Positions 42,552 through 52,987 of a stretch of DNA of 64,000 bases are shown in pieces. The stretch covers positions 7,721,742 to 7,785,741 of the forward strand of contig JAMXIF010000073.1 of NCBI GenBank assembly GCA_028583685.1. Direction: 5' to 3'. A program made the translations under genes and the position numbers. The DNA comes from Petaurus breviceps papuanus (lineage: Eukaryota > Chordata > Mammalia > Diprotodontia > Petauridae). Position 1 is the stretch's first letter; each line of letters starts with the position of its first letter. The notes beneath the pieces were generated by a model, which saw nothing but the letters and a program-made list of their open reading frames with translations, was not told the DNA's origin and ran no database searches.

Positions 42552-42906
42552 GGGGCGGCCACATAGCACAGCAAGAGCACTGGCTCCAGTGTTGGGATGA
42601 CCTGGGGATTGAATACCAGGCTCAGACACTTAGCACCCACCCAGAAACACCTGGCTGTGTAACCTTGAGCAAGTTACTTAACCCCAATTGCTTAGGGGTG
42701 GCCAGGTGGCTCAGGGAGTAAGAGCACTGGCTCCAGTGTTGGGATGACCTGGGGATCAAATATGGGCTCAGATACTTAGCANNNNNNNNNNAGTGTTGGG
42801 ATGACCTGGGGATCAAATATGGGCTCAGATACTTAGCACCACACCCAGAAATAACTGGCCATGTAACCTTGAGCAAGTTACTTAACCCCGATTGCTTAAA
42901 AAAAAA
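42552..42906 (+). repeat. Dimeric WALLSI-like SINE with one TSD pair
   Basis: Two head-to-tail monomers: 42552-42694 (ggggcggccacatagcacag ... accccaattgctta) and 42695-42906 (ggggtggccaggtggctcag ... gattgctta plus A-run). There is no poly(A) between them, and a single target duplication, gtctacatttc, lies at 42541-42551 and 42907-42917, so the pair inserted as one unit. The second monomer contains a 10-N gap flanked by a duplicated 47 bp. Removing that surplus gives about 155 bp, the normal monomer length. Confidence 0.93.
42735..42838. other. 10-N gap with 47 bp duplicated on both sides
   Basis: Bases 42735-42781 and 42792-42838 are identical, separated only by N at 42782-42791. This is the pattern of two contig ends that overlap but were not merged. 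The extra copy is an assembly artefact, not a repeat. Confidence 0.9.
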
Positions 42907-42929
42907 GTCTACATTTCAAAATTCTAACT

Positions 42930-43200
42930 ATTTTTTTTTCAAGGACAAACTCAACTCTCTCCTCTTCCATGAAGTTTTCTCTGATTACTGTAGCTGGAAA
43001 TAATTTCTTCCTCTTCTGAAGCATCCTAGCTTTCTGTACTAGTCATGGTTCTTGACCTACCATGGGAGGTATTATGCCATATATGTGTCTTATTTTCCCT
43101 GCCAGATTGTAAGCTCCTTAAGAATAGAGCCTCTTGTATACTCCCTACCCCATCCCAAACTTCCTTGCATGTCAGATCCTTCTTAAATGACTGTATGTTT
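42930..43200 (+). repeat. L2 3' end
   Basis: 'ctcctcttccatgaagtttt', 'ctctgattactgtagctgga', 'cagattgtaagctccttaag', 'ttccttgcatgtcagatcct'. Confidence 0.8.
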
Positions 43201-44739
43201 TATCATCATATGTAAGAAACAAGGAGGCACATTGACAGATCCAACAGATATAGATAACTTTAGTCTTGAAAGGTCTAACAATCAGTATAAAGTACTGCTT
43301 TGGGAAAAAGAAGCATAAGTATTGTACAATGGATGTCTTTATAGTCTTTAAATGGGAAATAATGCACTCATAAGAGAATTATGTACCGTATTGCGAAGCC
43401 AGCCAGCATTGCACAAGCTTTATATCAAACGTATTGGAAATCGGTATTATGGCACATGATTTAAAAAAAAATTATTTTAAAAAGAAAAGGTTTTAATGAA
43501 AAACAGTTGGTTGTAGGGCCTAGGTAAGTGGTGCTGGTAAAGAGGAACAGGGAAGGAGGGGTGGGAGTGGGGGGAGGGGGGAAGAATGAATGAATTCTGG
43601 CTGAATTTGAATTTTCCTGGAAGCTTGTTCTAATATCTTTTAGAAAACCTCACAATCCAGACGGTGTACATGTTTCAGGACAAGATGATCTGTGTTGCAT
43701 CAGTCTGCATTCTTTGTGAATTTAAATGTGACCATTCCTTTATTTTACTCAAGCACAAAATAAACATAACATGTTTAGCCTTGAAGATCACTTTTAAAAA
43801 TAGCCAGCTCACAAAAATAAAACTACTTTTCTCCATCCCTTACCCCCCACCCACTAAACTTCTCACTTTGCTTTGAGGGCTCTGTGATTTCTTTAGTGTG
43901 GATAGATAGTTCTTCCCCTAGTATAAATCACAACCTTTCTACACCTTTTCAGTCTTCAGGATTCTCATTCATGTCTTTCCATAAATTCTTCATAGAGGAA
44001 CTGCCTGATCTGTTAGAGGTTGTCCTATGGTTCTTTAGAAGTATCTTAGGGTTGGCAGTGTAACACTTGGCCTGTCTTTTGTTCTCTCTCCATGACTCTC
44101 ACCTTCCTATTCTCATCATTCACATCTTTGATGTCTTTTTATGCTTCTTAAGGCGTGTACATCTTCCTAAAGTTGAACCATTCCAGGAAATGGTTGAAAT
44201 CACTATGGTGTGTGTGTTTATATGAGGGGATATGACTGCACATGTGTGCACATGGGAGAGAGAGCCATTGGTCTAGCTTAGTTTGTTAGTGGCCCTGGGG
44301 AAGTGATCTCTGAAGGGGGTTTGTGCTAATTTTTCATCTATTTTCCTCAGGCAATACTTGTTTCATTCCTTTTTTTCCCCTCCTTTTTTGTGGTTCAGTT
44401 ACTACTCTGATTTCTCTACAAATGAAAGATGCTGATAATAAATTCCACTATTATTCTGTTTCAGCAGCTCCAGGGGCTTTCCATTGTCTGTTGAAGATTT
44501 CCTGACGTGGAACCTTAATTGACTGGATTTAAGTTTTTTGCTGGTATCTCAGCATCACTAGAACTGTTGTAAATTTTAAAAAATTGCTCTATTTAGCCCA
44601 TGGGCACAGAATCAGTTCAATTTTTCTGTTTTTGTAATTCAAGAGTTTGTTGGTGTGTTTCCCCGTTTTGGACATAGACACTCTCTAGTGTTCTCCCCAT
44701 TTTCTCTCCAACAACCTACTTGACTGTGAGCTTTGAAAT
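43201..44739. other. Unique DNA
   Basis: No repeat recognised. 43383-43463 is a short block with four CpG dinucleotides, which stands out in CpG-poor surroundings. A G-rich patch lies at 43548-43582. Confidence 0.45.
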
Positions 44740-44815
44740 CATCTTTGTTGTTGGTCAATTGTTGTTCAGTTGTATACTACACTTTGGAACCTCATTTGGG
44801 GTTTTCTTGGCAAAG
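44740..44815 (-). repeat. MAR1-type SINE 3' fragment, reverse
   Basis: 'gttgttggtcaattgttgtt', 'ggggttttcttggcaaaggc': only the tail part of a reverse MAR1. Confidence 0.75.
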
Positions 44816-45880
44816 GCACGTCTTTATGCAGCCCATAAGACTGCTGATCCTTCGCTTCACATGACAGAGAAAATCATGCCCCCATTATCCAGTGCTACAT
44901 AAGTGAGCCAAAAGAATGTGATATGCTAGTGCTTTCCATGACAGTTAAAGACTATCCCCCAGTTGAACGGGGGGTGGAATCTAACATATCACTGAAATCC
45001 TTTGGATTCCTCCACCGCTTAGCTGAAAAGAAAGAGATGTCACTCATCTCCTTTGCTTATGTTCTGTGGCTATGTCATCAAAAATTTGCATCACAAACCT
45101 CACAGTCCCAACAAATACATCGCAGGTAAGGAAAAACCTGAATAAAATTCAAGAAAACCATATAATTGAATTATGTACATTAAAAAAGATTGCATGTTTT
45201 AACAAAATGTTTATTGCTTGTCTCTCCAATCTCTTTCCCCATTTATATAATTTTGTTAGTCAATTTTACATAGCTTGATAATCTTTTTCTTTTTTGGTAA
45301 AGTTTGGACAGTGAAAGAAATTATGACATCTGGTCCTTTGTTCCTTTTTAACTTTTTGTTTTTTTACCCCTTTCAGCAGTTCACATCCATATAAACAATG
45401 GCTTTAGCACTACCAATTTGGATGTGTCTATAGCAGTTTTTTAAATATCCTCCACAAATCCATGTTAGCTGGCAGAAATTATTGGGCTTATATGGCTTTC
45501 ATTTTGTCTCGCCCTCATTTACCAATACCCTTCTTTTCTGCCTGGATCATCTTAACTTAACTCTTCTGTCAATACTAAGCCAGGATCTTCAACAAATATC
45601 CCTAGACTTCTACAGAGAATGTTGCTTATGAAGATCAAACAGAAAAGTAAACCCAAATGGGAATCAGAGTCTACTTTCTTTCTCCTCAACGTGGCTTGTT
45701 GCATCTTCATTAGGTCTATTCGGCAAGTTTTCTTTTGAGTCCACTCTGGCTTCTTTGAAAAGATGGGAAGGATCCTGATTTTCAGTTTACACCATGACTT
45801 GGCTAAAGCCTGATTTCTGAGCTGAGGTCTTGACGGGTGTAATTTAGGATTCTATTGCCTTTCCAGCAGGCGTATGTTAC
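44816..45880 (-). pseudogene. Possible decayed retro-copy, source unknown
   Basis: On the reverse strand, stop-poor runs of protein-like composition appear: in 45740-45880 (for example EARVDSKENLPNRPNEDATS) and in 44920-45020 (for example NPKDFSDMLDSTPRSTGG). They are rich in Ser, Asn, Glu and Lys, interrupted by stops, and separated by several hundred bases with none. I do not recognise the source protein. An AT-rich unique stretch with chance open runs is an equal alternative. Confidence 0.25.
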
Positions 45881-45924
45881 ATCACTTACTTCATGTGATA
45901 GCTCTTCTATGAACTTCTAGAATA

Positions 45925-46085
45925 TTGTATTCAGTAGTTACTTGTGTTCTGTGCCTTATCCAAACACTGTAAGCTCCATGAAGGCAGAGATCACATCTTG
46001 TCTAAACTTTGTTTGCCCTTCCTTGTTAAACATTGTACTGCATGTATGAGAAGTGCTTAGCATACGTTGAATAAGCAAACCTCCT
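45925..46085 (+). repeat. L2 3' end
   Basis: 'cactgtaagctccatgaagg', 'cagagatcacatcttgtcta', 'gaagtgcttagcatacgttg', 'aataagcaa'. Confidence 0.8.
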
Positions 46086-46234
46086 CTTTAGGGGCCATTT
46101 TTGTAGGTATGGGCTATTCTTTGGAAGGAAATGTAGCCATTATATAGATGCTTTTCTTTGCCACTGTAGCATATTAATTTAACAGAAACACAAAGGCACT
46201 AAGATTCAATGTTTGGCTATCTTGATGAAATTTA

Positions 46235-47475
46235 TAATTTACCAGGGAGATGAGTACAGTGAGCTATGAAGTAAAGGATTATATGAAGGCCAAAGTGGGA
46301 GTCTGTTATTAACAGAGAGACAAAGGAAGAAGTGAGATTTGAATTAATCTTTCAAAGGTAAAAATTCAACAGACAAAAAAGGAAAACATTGTAAACCCAG
46401 TGAGCAGTGTGAACAAAAACAAAGAGGTGGGAGAACATATGAAATATTTGCAGACAAAAAAGGTGCCCACTTTGGAGATACGGATGCATAGAGGTGGGTA
46501 ATTTGATATAGGGCTTGAAAGGCAGGGTGGCAGATTGTGGAGGGTCTTAGAATGCCGGGCAAATGAGCTTGGACTTTCCTTCTGAGTTCAGTAGGGAGCC
46601 ACTAAAGACTTCGGAGTAGAGGAGGGATGTAATCAGATCTATTTGAGGGAGATTTTTCTCCTTTCACTGGCCTTTTTCTAGTCCTGACATTTCTCTAGTT
46701 CATATGTTGATTTATTTATTCAACAAATTTTTTTTTAAGTGTTATATGAAGAGTGGATTGAAAGAGTACAGGAGGTAAACCTATTAGACTGTTGTGATCA
46801 TGTAAGTGGGTGGTATGAAAAGTGAAACTTAGGGCAGAGGAAGGGATGGATGCTGGCTAGAGATGCAGAGGTAAGAGTGGCAAAGCTTTCTAACTGCTGA
46901 TATGGAAGGTTAAGGGTCAGAACAGATAGATTAGAATATAAATGTTTTTTATCTTTGACAGTGGAACAGACAGATAGCAAAGTAAGATGGAGGTACAGGT
47001 TGGGGAATGAGGGGTACAAATAAACTAACTTTTTGCACATGTTGAGATTGAGCTGCTCATGAGATAGTGAGGAGGCACAGTGAACAGAGTGCTGGATCTG
47101 GTGTCCAGAAGACCTGAATTCAAATCCAGCCTCAGACAGTTACTGGCTATGTGACTCTGTTTACTCAACTGTAAATTGGGGATAATAATTACCTCACCTC
47201 TGAGGGTTTTCTGAGGATCAAATGATATGACATTTGTCAAGTGCTTAGCACAATTCTTGGCAAATAGCTGCTTATCAATACTCGATTTCTTTCCCTCCTC
47301 ATGGAACATTCAGGTAAAGATAACCTACGGGTACTTAGAGTCTGGAGCACAGTAGAAAGGTCAGGACTAGAGATCTGGAAGTCATCCACATAGAGAGGGG
47401 AGTTAAGAAGTTGCCAAGGGAGAGAATAAAATGAAGAGGAGAGGGAAGCAGCCATACCAGGAGGTCAAGAACTTG
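46235..47475 (-). repeat. L2 LINE, long reverse copy, split by MIR
   Basis: 'accagggagatgagtacagt', 'gaacaaaaacaaagaggtgg', 'gggcttgaaaggcagggtgg', 'agtagggagccactaaagac', 'taagagtggcaaagctttct', and after the SINE 'gtcaggactagagatctgga', 'agtcatccacatagagaggg'. It is the L2 3' half in reverse, over about 1 kb of L2. Confidence 0.75.
47060..47300 (+). repeat. MIR-type SINE
   Basis: 'gatagtgaggaggcacagtg', 'gaattcaaatccagcctcag', 'ggctatgtgactctgtttac', 'gtcaagtgcttagcacaatt'. A short middle deletion is present. Confidence 0.88.
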
Positions 47476-47565
47476 GGAAGATACTCTGCCTTGGTCAGAT
47501 CAAAATGAATTTTGGGGTTAAGGTCTGGGCTTCATGCTTTAGTAAGGACATTGACCAATTAGAGC

Positions 47566-47755
47566 AGGGGTTCTTAGCCTTTTTTGGTGTTATGGCAATC
47601 TGGGGAAGCCTATCAAACCCTTCTCAGAATATGGTTTCTAAGTATCTGAAGGAAATGGTAAATTTCAGCTAGAGATTAATGAAAAGAAAAGTGTAAGTTT
47701 TTTTTTTCACCCATTTGTATTTACAGAATTCATGAAATCTACCCCAGGTAAAGAA
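47566..47755 (+). mobile_element. hAT-type MITE relic
   Basis: Left 'caggggttcttagccttttt' and right 'aggtaaagaaacccggg' are imperfect terminal inverted repeats of the 21704/34106 family. It cuts the L3 between two segments that are adjacent in the L3 family. Confidence 0.7.
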
Positions 47756-47974
47756 ACCCGGGGCCAGAGTGTGGTCCAAAGAAGGGTGACCAAAATGGTT
47801 AGAGGACCAGAGACCATGACATATAAAAATTATTTGAAGGAAATGAATATCTTTAGGCTACAAGAGAGAAGACTTAGGGAAATGGTAGCTATCTTTAACT
47901 ATTTAAAGAGTCTTTGTGCAGAATGAAAGATTAGATTTAGAATCAGATAATGGTGTAGTTAAAATATTGGAGAT

Positions 47975-48100
47975 TAGGGCAGCTAGGTGGTGCAGTGAGT
48001 AGAGCACCGGACCTGAGTTCAAATCCGGCCTCAGACACTTAACACAAAAACTAGCCGTGTGACCTTGGGCAAGTCACTTAACCCCAAATTGCCCTCCAAA
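47975..48100 (+). repeat. WSINE1-like SINE, young
   Basis: 'tagggcagctaggtggtgca', 'gcaccggacctgagttcaaa', 'cgtgtgaccttgggcaagtc', 'aaattgccctcc'. A perfect 14-bp target duplication, aaaatattggagat, is at 47961-47974 and 48101-48114. Confidence 0.97.
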
Positions 48101-48132
48101 AAAATATTGGAGATCATACAATAATTACAATT

Positions 48133-48375
48133 ATGAAAATAGCTAGCATTTATATGGCACTTTAAGATTTGCAAAGTGTCTTACAAATATTAATCTCATT
48201 TTCCTCTCATAACAACCCTGGGGCGGAAGGAAGGCACTACTATTATCTCTATTTTATAGTTGAGGAAACTGAGGCAGGCAGAGGTTAAATGATTTGCCCA
48301 GGGTCACATTTCTAGGAAGTGTCTAAGGCCAAATTTTAATTTAGGTCTTCTTGACTCTGGATCTGCTGCTATCTC
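48133..48375 (-). repeat. MIR-type SINE, reverse, near full length
   Basis: 'gctagcatttatatggcact', 'cataacaaccctggggcgga', 'gaggaaactgaggcaggcag', 'tttgcccagggtcacatttc', 'ttcttgactctggatctgct'. Confidence 0.92.
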
Positions 48376-48660
48376 CAACATGTTATAGATGAAGGAATTG
48401 AACCCCAGAGAAGTTCATTAACTTTTTTTTTTAGTGGAATTTAGAGAGGTGACTTTTGTCTTGATGTAAGGGACAACTTCCTAATAGCTTATGAAAGTAT
48501 AGTGGATTGTCTCAGGAGGAACAATACGCCCCCATCAATGGAGGACTTGAAAATTAGGACACCACTTGTGAGAGATATCTTGGAAAGGATTCTTTTTCAG
48601 GCATGGATTGAACTAGAGTAGTCACGAAGATCCCTTCTAGTGCTGAAATTCTGTGCAACT

Positions 48661-49287
48661 CAGATTTGCACAATGGCAAGATGGCAAGACAACCTGTTCA
48701 TTAACAGATTTTTCTGTTTTCATCTGATTGCTATGGCATAATGCAGACATGACTGCAGGGTATCGCATGGGGACACCCACTTATCACATCATATATCATC
48801 ATTTTTTCTTCATTTGGGAATGTTAAATTTGGGCCTGTGCCTGTAAGTAGGAAATAGCTACTAGTGAATTGATTAACTCTTGCCATGTTCTATTCCTTTG
48901 TTGACTGTAATTGTTTTTTTGAAATAAGAACTTTTTGTCTCCTTACTGTAATTATTGCATATCAGAAACAACATGCTTTAATTTCCTCGATGTGTGTGGA
49001 ATATATAGGCCTTGCCCTTCTGTGGTACCCAGAGGCATAGTCTACTTTAAGGTGTCATGGAAGAAGGAGACCTGGACTTTAGTTATAGCTTTGCAACTCA
49101 CTAGTTTTATGACTGAAATAAATTCAGTGGAATTTTATCATGTCTATTGTTTGCAGAGCGACAGTCTCTTTAAGCCTTGTTTTCCTTGCATATAAAATTA
49201 AGGATTTGAAAAAGATGATCTCCACTTTTGACATTGTGTAATACTATTTTTTTGGGGGGAGGGGTGTTGTAGTTATAATTGCATCAG
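48661..49287. other. Unique DNA
   Basis: No repeat recognised. 48690-49010 has even complexity and could hold a conserved element. Confidence 0.4.
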
Positions 49288-49480
49288 TGTTGGGGAAGCT
49301 CCATGTGTGGAAGCTCCTTCCACCAATGCAGATTGTTAACTTGTAACTTTACAACCCAAGCCAGTTGCCTGGGACACTAAGAGGTTAAGTGACTAGCCTG
49401 TGGCCTTATAACCAATCTGTGTTAGAGGCAATACTTGAACCCAGGTCTTACAGACTCCGAGGTTAAACTTATCCTTTGAT
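49288..49480 (-). repeat. CORE-SINE (MIR_Mars-like), reverse
   Basis: 'ggaagctccttccaccaatg', 'ttgcctgggacactaagagg', 'ttaagtgactagcctgtggc', 'cttgaacccaggtcttacag'. The same family is at 57030. Confidence 0.75.
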
Positions 49481-49609
49481 TCTTTAGATAACAAACAATT
49501 GCCCTCTATGTGATCATGAATGATTTATAGAGCTCCTAATTATGAATATCTTCATAGTTATTCCTTGTTCACTAGCATTGTCCCAAATAAATTCTTAGCC
49601 ATGATAAGA

Positions 49610-49803
49610 GGATCACAGATTCAGAGCTGGAAGGAACCTTAGAAGTCTACTAGTTCAACTTTTTTCATTTTATAGATGAGTTCTAGAGAGGTGTGAAATG
49701 ACTTGGCCAAAGTCACATGGAGGATGGAGGAATAAGTTGGATTCAACCCTAGGTCCTCTGACTTCAAGTCTAGTGGTCTTTCCATTGTACCACTGCTTCC
49801 CTC
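49610..49803 (-). repeat. MIR3-like SINE, reverse
   Basis: 'gattcagagctggaaggaac', 'cttagaagtctactagttca', 'gacttggccaaagtcacatg', 'ggtcctctgacttcaagtct', 'cattgtaccactgcttccct'. Confidence 0.88.
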
Positions 49804-50126
49804 TCTCTAAAATAATCTCTAAAAACTGATCTCCTTGGTCATGTAGATCTGTTTTTCAGGAAATAATTGCTTTGGAGAGGAAGGCAGCTAAAATTAGGTG
49901 GCATTTCTTCTTCTCATTTATTTCCATCCAATCAAAAGGAAAGCCATTACTAGACAGATGCAAAATGGTGCTGTGGGCACTTGTATACATCGGGCGGTCT
50001 AGGAATTCCAAAGCTGTGCATGGGATGAATTTTGAAATCTATTATTATCAGCCCCCAAATCTTATGTAATATATACTATTACAAGCTACTGCGGCCAATG
50101 CATGAAAAGCATTTTTAAAAAATGTA
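49804..50126. other. Unique DNA
   Basis: No repeat family, exon or RNA gene recognised between the reverse MIR3-like copy and the forward SINE. Confidence 0.4.
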
Positions 50127-50335
50127 GGCAGCATGGTATAGTGGATAGAGAACTAGTCTCTGAGTCAGAAAGTTCTGGGGTCAAGTTATACCTCTGACAC
50201 ACATGAGCTATCTGACCCTGGGGAAGTCACTGAACCTCAATATTCTAGGTAACTCTCTACGACTATAATTTGCAGAGAAGGTATGTTAGTAGAGGGAGTT
50301 TAGCCATTTGGGAATTCCTTATGCCAATGAAATGA
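50127..50335 (+). repeat. THER/MIR-type SINE
   Basis: 'ggcagcatggtatagtggat', 'gagtcagaaagttctggggt', 'ctatctgaccctggggaagt', then a tail 'cgactataatttgcagagaa', 'gagggagtttagccatttgg' typical of this family. Confidence 0.85.
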
Positions 50336-50407
50336 TCCTTTCCCTTGACTTCAAAAAGAGGAGAGACAAATGAAAGATTTCTTACCAAGTTGGCTTGACA
50401 AGTAGCA

Positions 50408-50600
50408 TCTACAGAATGTTAGAAACAGAAAGAAACTTAAATCATCTATTAAAACACCCCTTCATTTTGCAGATGAGGAAAGGGAAGGCCCCCCCCCCAG
50501 GGGAAATGACTCGCCCAAGCCCACACAGTAAGATAGTGCCAGAGCATGGACTTGACTTGAGGCATTCTGGATAACCATCTTTCCACTATACAGCACTTCT
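50408..50600 (-). repeat. MIR3-like SINE, reverse
   Basis: 'cattttgcagatgaggaaag', 'aaatgactcgcccaagccca', 'ggataaccatctttccacta', 'tacagcactt'. A C-run (about 50490-50498) lies inside. Confidence 0.8.
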
Positions 50601-50763
50601 ATGTATAACTGGGGTATATTCTGCTCCAGTGAATAAAGATGTCAGAAGTTTCATTCATCCCTGCCAAGAAAAGCATATATTTGTACAAAGAGAAATTGTG
50701 CAGAGCATTTGAACCAATGTCGAAGATTTGTATCATAACGTGGGACTTTGTGCAGCAAGGGTT

Positions 50764-50765
<2 letters not shown>

Positions 50766-50797
<32 letters not shown>

Positions 50798-50826
50798 GAG
50801 AGAGAGAGAGACACACACACACACAC
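50766..50826. repeat. (TG)15-(GA)7-(CA)8 compound repeat
   Basis: TG units at 50766-50796, a GA run at 50798-50811, and CA units at 50811-50826. The CA part is the complement of the TG part, so the tract is a self-complementary hairpin with a GA loop. Confidence 0.95.
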
Positions 50827-51089
50827 CATTAAAGTTATTTAGAATAGCCAATCTCATTGCAGAATTTACTATGACAGTAGTCAGTTCTCTTTAAATGCTG
50901 GCAGGTCTGTTATTACTCTGGGGTGACACCTTGTGATTCAGTGCAAGCATCTTTTGCTGAGACTCCTTTCATTTAGCATTTCTGTCATTATTCACTTTTA
51001 CTTGCCTGGGTTGCCCTCCAGAATGTTTGAGGCAGAATGACAAGTGCCTGTTTCCATAAAGCCGTTAAGAACCTGAGAAAATGTGAAAC

Positions 51090-51430
51090 TCCTTGTTTTG
51101 TTTTAATACCAGAACATTCATCTCAACACTTTGTATTAGCAAAGCACTGGATGACCATTGATTGGGGAGAAGCTGAACTAATGGTGGTATATGCATGTAA
51201 TGGAACATTATTCTGCAATAAGAAATGAATAATGTAAGGAATTTGGAGGATACAGGAAGACTTATATGAATTGAAACAAAATGAAGAAAAGATCCAAAAT
51301 GTGTCACAGAAAAGCTTGATTAAGTAGGACTGATGAAATACTCTTCTCTCCTCTCTGAAGTAGGTGGTAGACTCTGGGTATTGAATGTTGTATTCACAGT
51401 TCAACTTGCTTAATGTGCTTTTGGTTTTTA
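51090..51430 (+). repeat. L1 3' end, old
   Basis: 'gcactggatgaccattgatt', 'ggggagaagctgaactaatg', 'tggaacattattctgcaata', 'agaaatgaataatgtaagga'. It keeps the L1 3'UTR order but is diverged. Confidence 0.75.
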
Positions 51431-51449
51431 TTTAATTTATTATGTGGAT

Positions 51450-51600
51450 TATTTATTATGTGGATAGAGTATTGGTCTTGAAGTCCTTGATGCCCGACAC
51501 TTAGCAATTGGACCTGTGACTTCAGTGATGCAGAGAACTCTCAGATGAGGGAACTCTCCCTGCCAAAGCAGGTTGACAACTTCTCTGTGATTTATGGTTG
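51450..51600 (+). repeat. THER/MIR-type SINE, internally deleted
   Basis: 'gtggatagagtattggtctt', 'gatgcccgacacttagcaat', then 'cagatgagggaactctccct', 'gccaaagcaggttgacaact' as in the family tail. Confidence 0.65.
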
Positions 51601-51617
51601 GAATGCATGGAGGAATT

Positions 51618-51740
51618 TGTTGTTGTTCAGTTATTTCTGACTTTTCATGACCCTGTTTGGGGTTTTCTTAGCAAAGATACTGGAGTGGTTTGTCATTCCC
51701 TTCTCTAGCTCATTTTACAGTCGAAGAAACTGAGTTTTGC
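51618..51740 (-). repeat. MAR1-type SINE 3' half, reverse
   Basis: 'gttgttgttcagttatttct', 'ggggttttcttagcaaagat', 'ctctagctcattttacagtc'. The head half is missing. Confidence 0.88.
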
Positions 51741-51759
51741 CCTGGATCATAGAGACATT

Positions 51760-51955
51760 AGGCTTGTTATTGTTGTGTTTGTCCCTTGCTTTGGAAGAGG
51801 ACCAAGGCATCAGGGAAATAATGACATGACTTGCAGTAGACTTTGATTTGAGTGAGGTAGGGCTGTGCAAGGTCACCAGCCTCACTTTCTCCTCCAGAGC
51901 CATCTGGGTCCAGTGACATCAGGACAACTGGAGATGACCCAGGATGCAGGCAGGA
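51760..51955 (-). repeat. RTE-tailed marsupial SINE, reverse
   Basis: 'ttgctttggaagaggaccaa', 'aataatgacatgacttgcag', 'gatttgagtgaggtagggct', 'ctttctcctccagagccatc'. Confidence 0.88.
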
Positions 51956-52826
51956 CTTGGATCAAGATCTTCCTGGATCCAAGGTCATGTCTTTATCAAA
52001 TATTCTATGCTACCTTCCATGGCGCATGGTAAGCACTTAAATATTTGTTGATTCCTGACCCAGGTTCAGATTTATCTTTTGACAATATGTATGTAACTGT
52101 GGGGTAACCGTAAGTAAGTCACTTCTCTAGTAATTTCCTACCAAAGTCACTGACAATTCCCTGTGACAAAATCATGGATCTTTCACATGGTATATATTTG
52201 TTGAAGGAGGGTTCTATGGTAGAGAGGGCATAATAGGGAAGTGATAGACCCCAAAAGAAATCATCAATAAGATAAAAAAAAACCTTACAGTCCTCGATTT
52301 TGGACTTCTTCTTTACCTACCTATTCACCTAGGGAAATAGATTACAGTATTATGATTTACCTTATAACTGAGATAGCTGGCATGATGGAGAGTTTTTTCC
52401 CCCAGCTTTGTGTAGCATGAGGATTTATTACATTTCCTTTCTGAAAGTTGTTCAAGGTAAGGAGAAAATAGACTAGAGCCTCACTCTGGTGCTATTTCTC
52501 GTGTCGTAGGATTGACTTATGGGTGAAATAATCTTATGTGGTTCTTATCAACCATTTTATAAAATCAAAAGAATCTTAAAGCTAGGAAGGGCCTTTCTTA
52601 GAGATCATCCAGACCAATTTTTTTATTTTTTATTCACTAACTAAATGCCTTCAGATGAGGTCCAAAGCATTCAGGACTTTATTGTGGGAATTCTGCCACA
52701 CAGGAAATGCTGTGATGATAGTTGCCAGATAAGTTAAGGGGTAGTTGAGAATCGCAAGTTTTATGTGCTAGTGATCAAGATTGACTATTATGTACTCTCT
52801 TCCATTATCTGCTATCATTGGTCTCT
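51956..52826. other. Mostly unique DNA
   Basis: A MIR head scrap (51960-52030), an L2 terminus scrap (52020-52045) and a MIR3 scrap near 52570-52620. The rest is unassigned. Confidence 0.45.
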
Positions 52827-52975
52827 CTCTTTTTTTTTGGAGGGCATTTGGGGTTAAGTGACTCATCCAAGGTCACACAGCTAGTTTTTGTGTTAAGTTT
52901 CTGAGGTTGGATTTGAACTCGGGTCCTCCTGATTCCAGGGCTGGTGCTCTATTCACTGCACCACCTAGCCGCCCC
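52827..52975 (-). repeat. WSINE1-like SINE, reverse
   Basis: T-run, 'gggcatttggggttaagtga', 'ggatttgaactcgggtcctc', 'ctgcaccacctagccgcccc'. The target duplication tcattggtctct (12 bp, perfect) is at 52815-52826 and 52976-52987. Confidence 0.96.
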
Positions 52976-52987
52976 TCATTGGTCTCT

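Larger units (their letters stand above)
47485..48660 (+). repeat. L3/CR1 LINE 3' part with three insertions
   Basis: L3 order is preserved: 'gccttggtcagatcaaaatg' and 'gtaaggacattgaccaatta' (to 47565), then 'ccaaagaagggtgaccaaaa', 'ctacaagagagaagacttag' (47756-47940), then 'gacaacttcctaatagctta', 'atggaggacttgaaaattag' and 'gatcccttctagtgctgaaa' (48420-48660). Relics of the conserved C-terminal reading (RR.TKMVRGPETM-like) remain. A hAT MITE, a young SINE and a MIR interrupt it. Confidence 0.8.

Noticed and set aside
42735-42838. Short tandem repeat of 47 bp
   Set aside because: Two exact copies around a 10-N gap are better explained as an unmerged assembly overlap.
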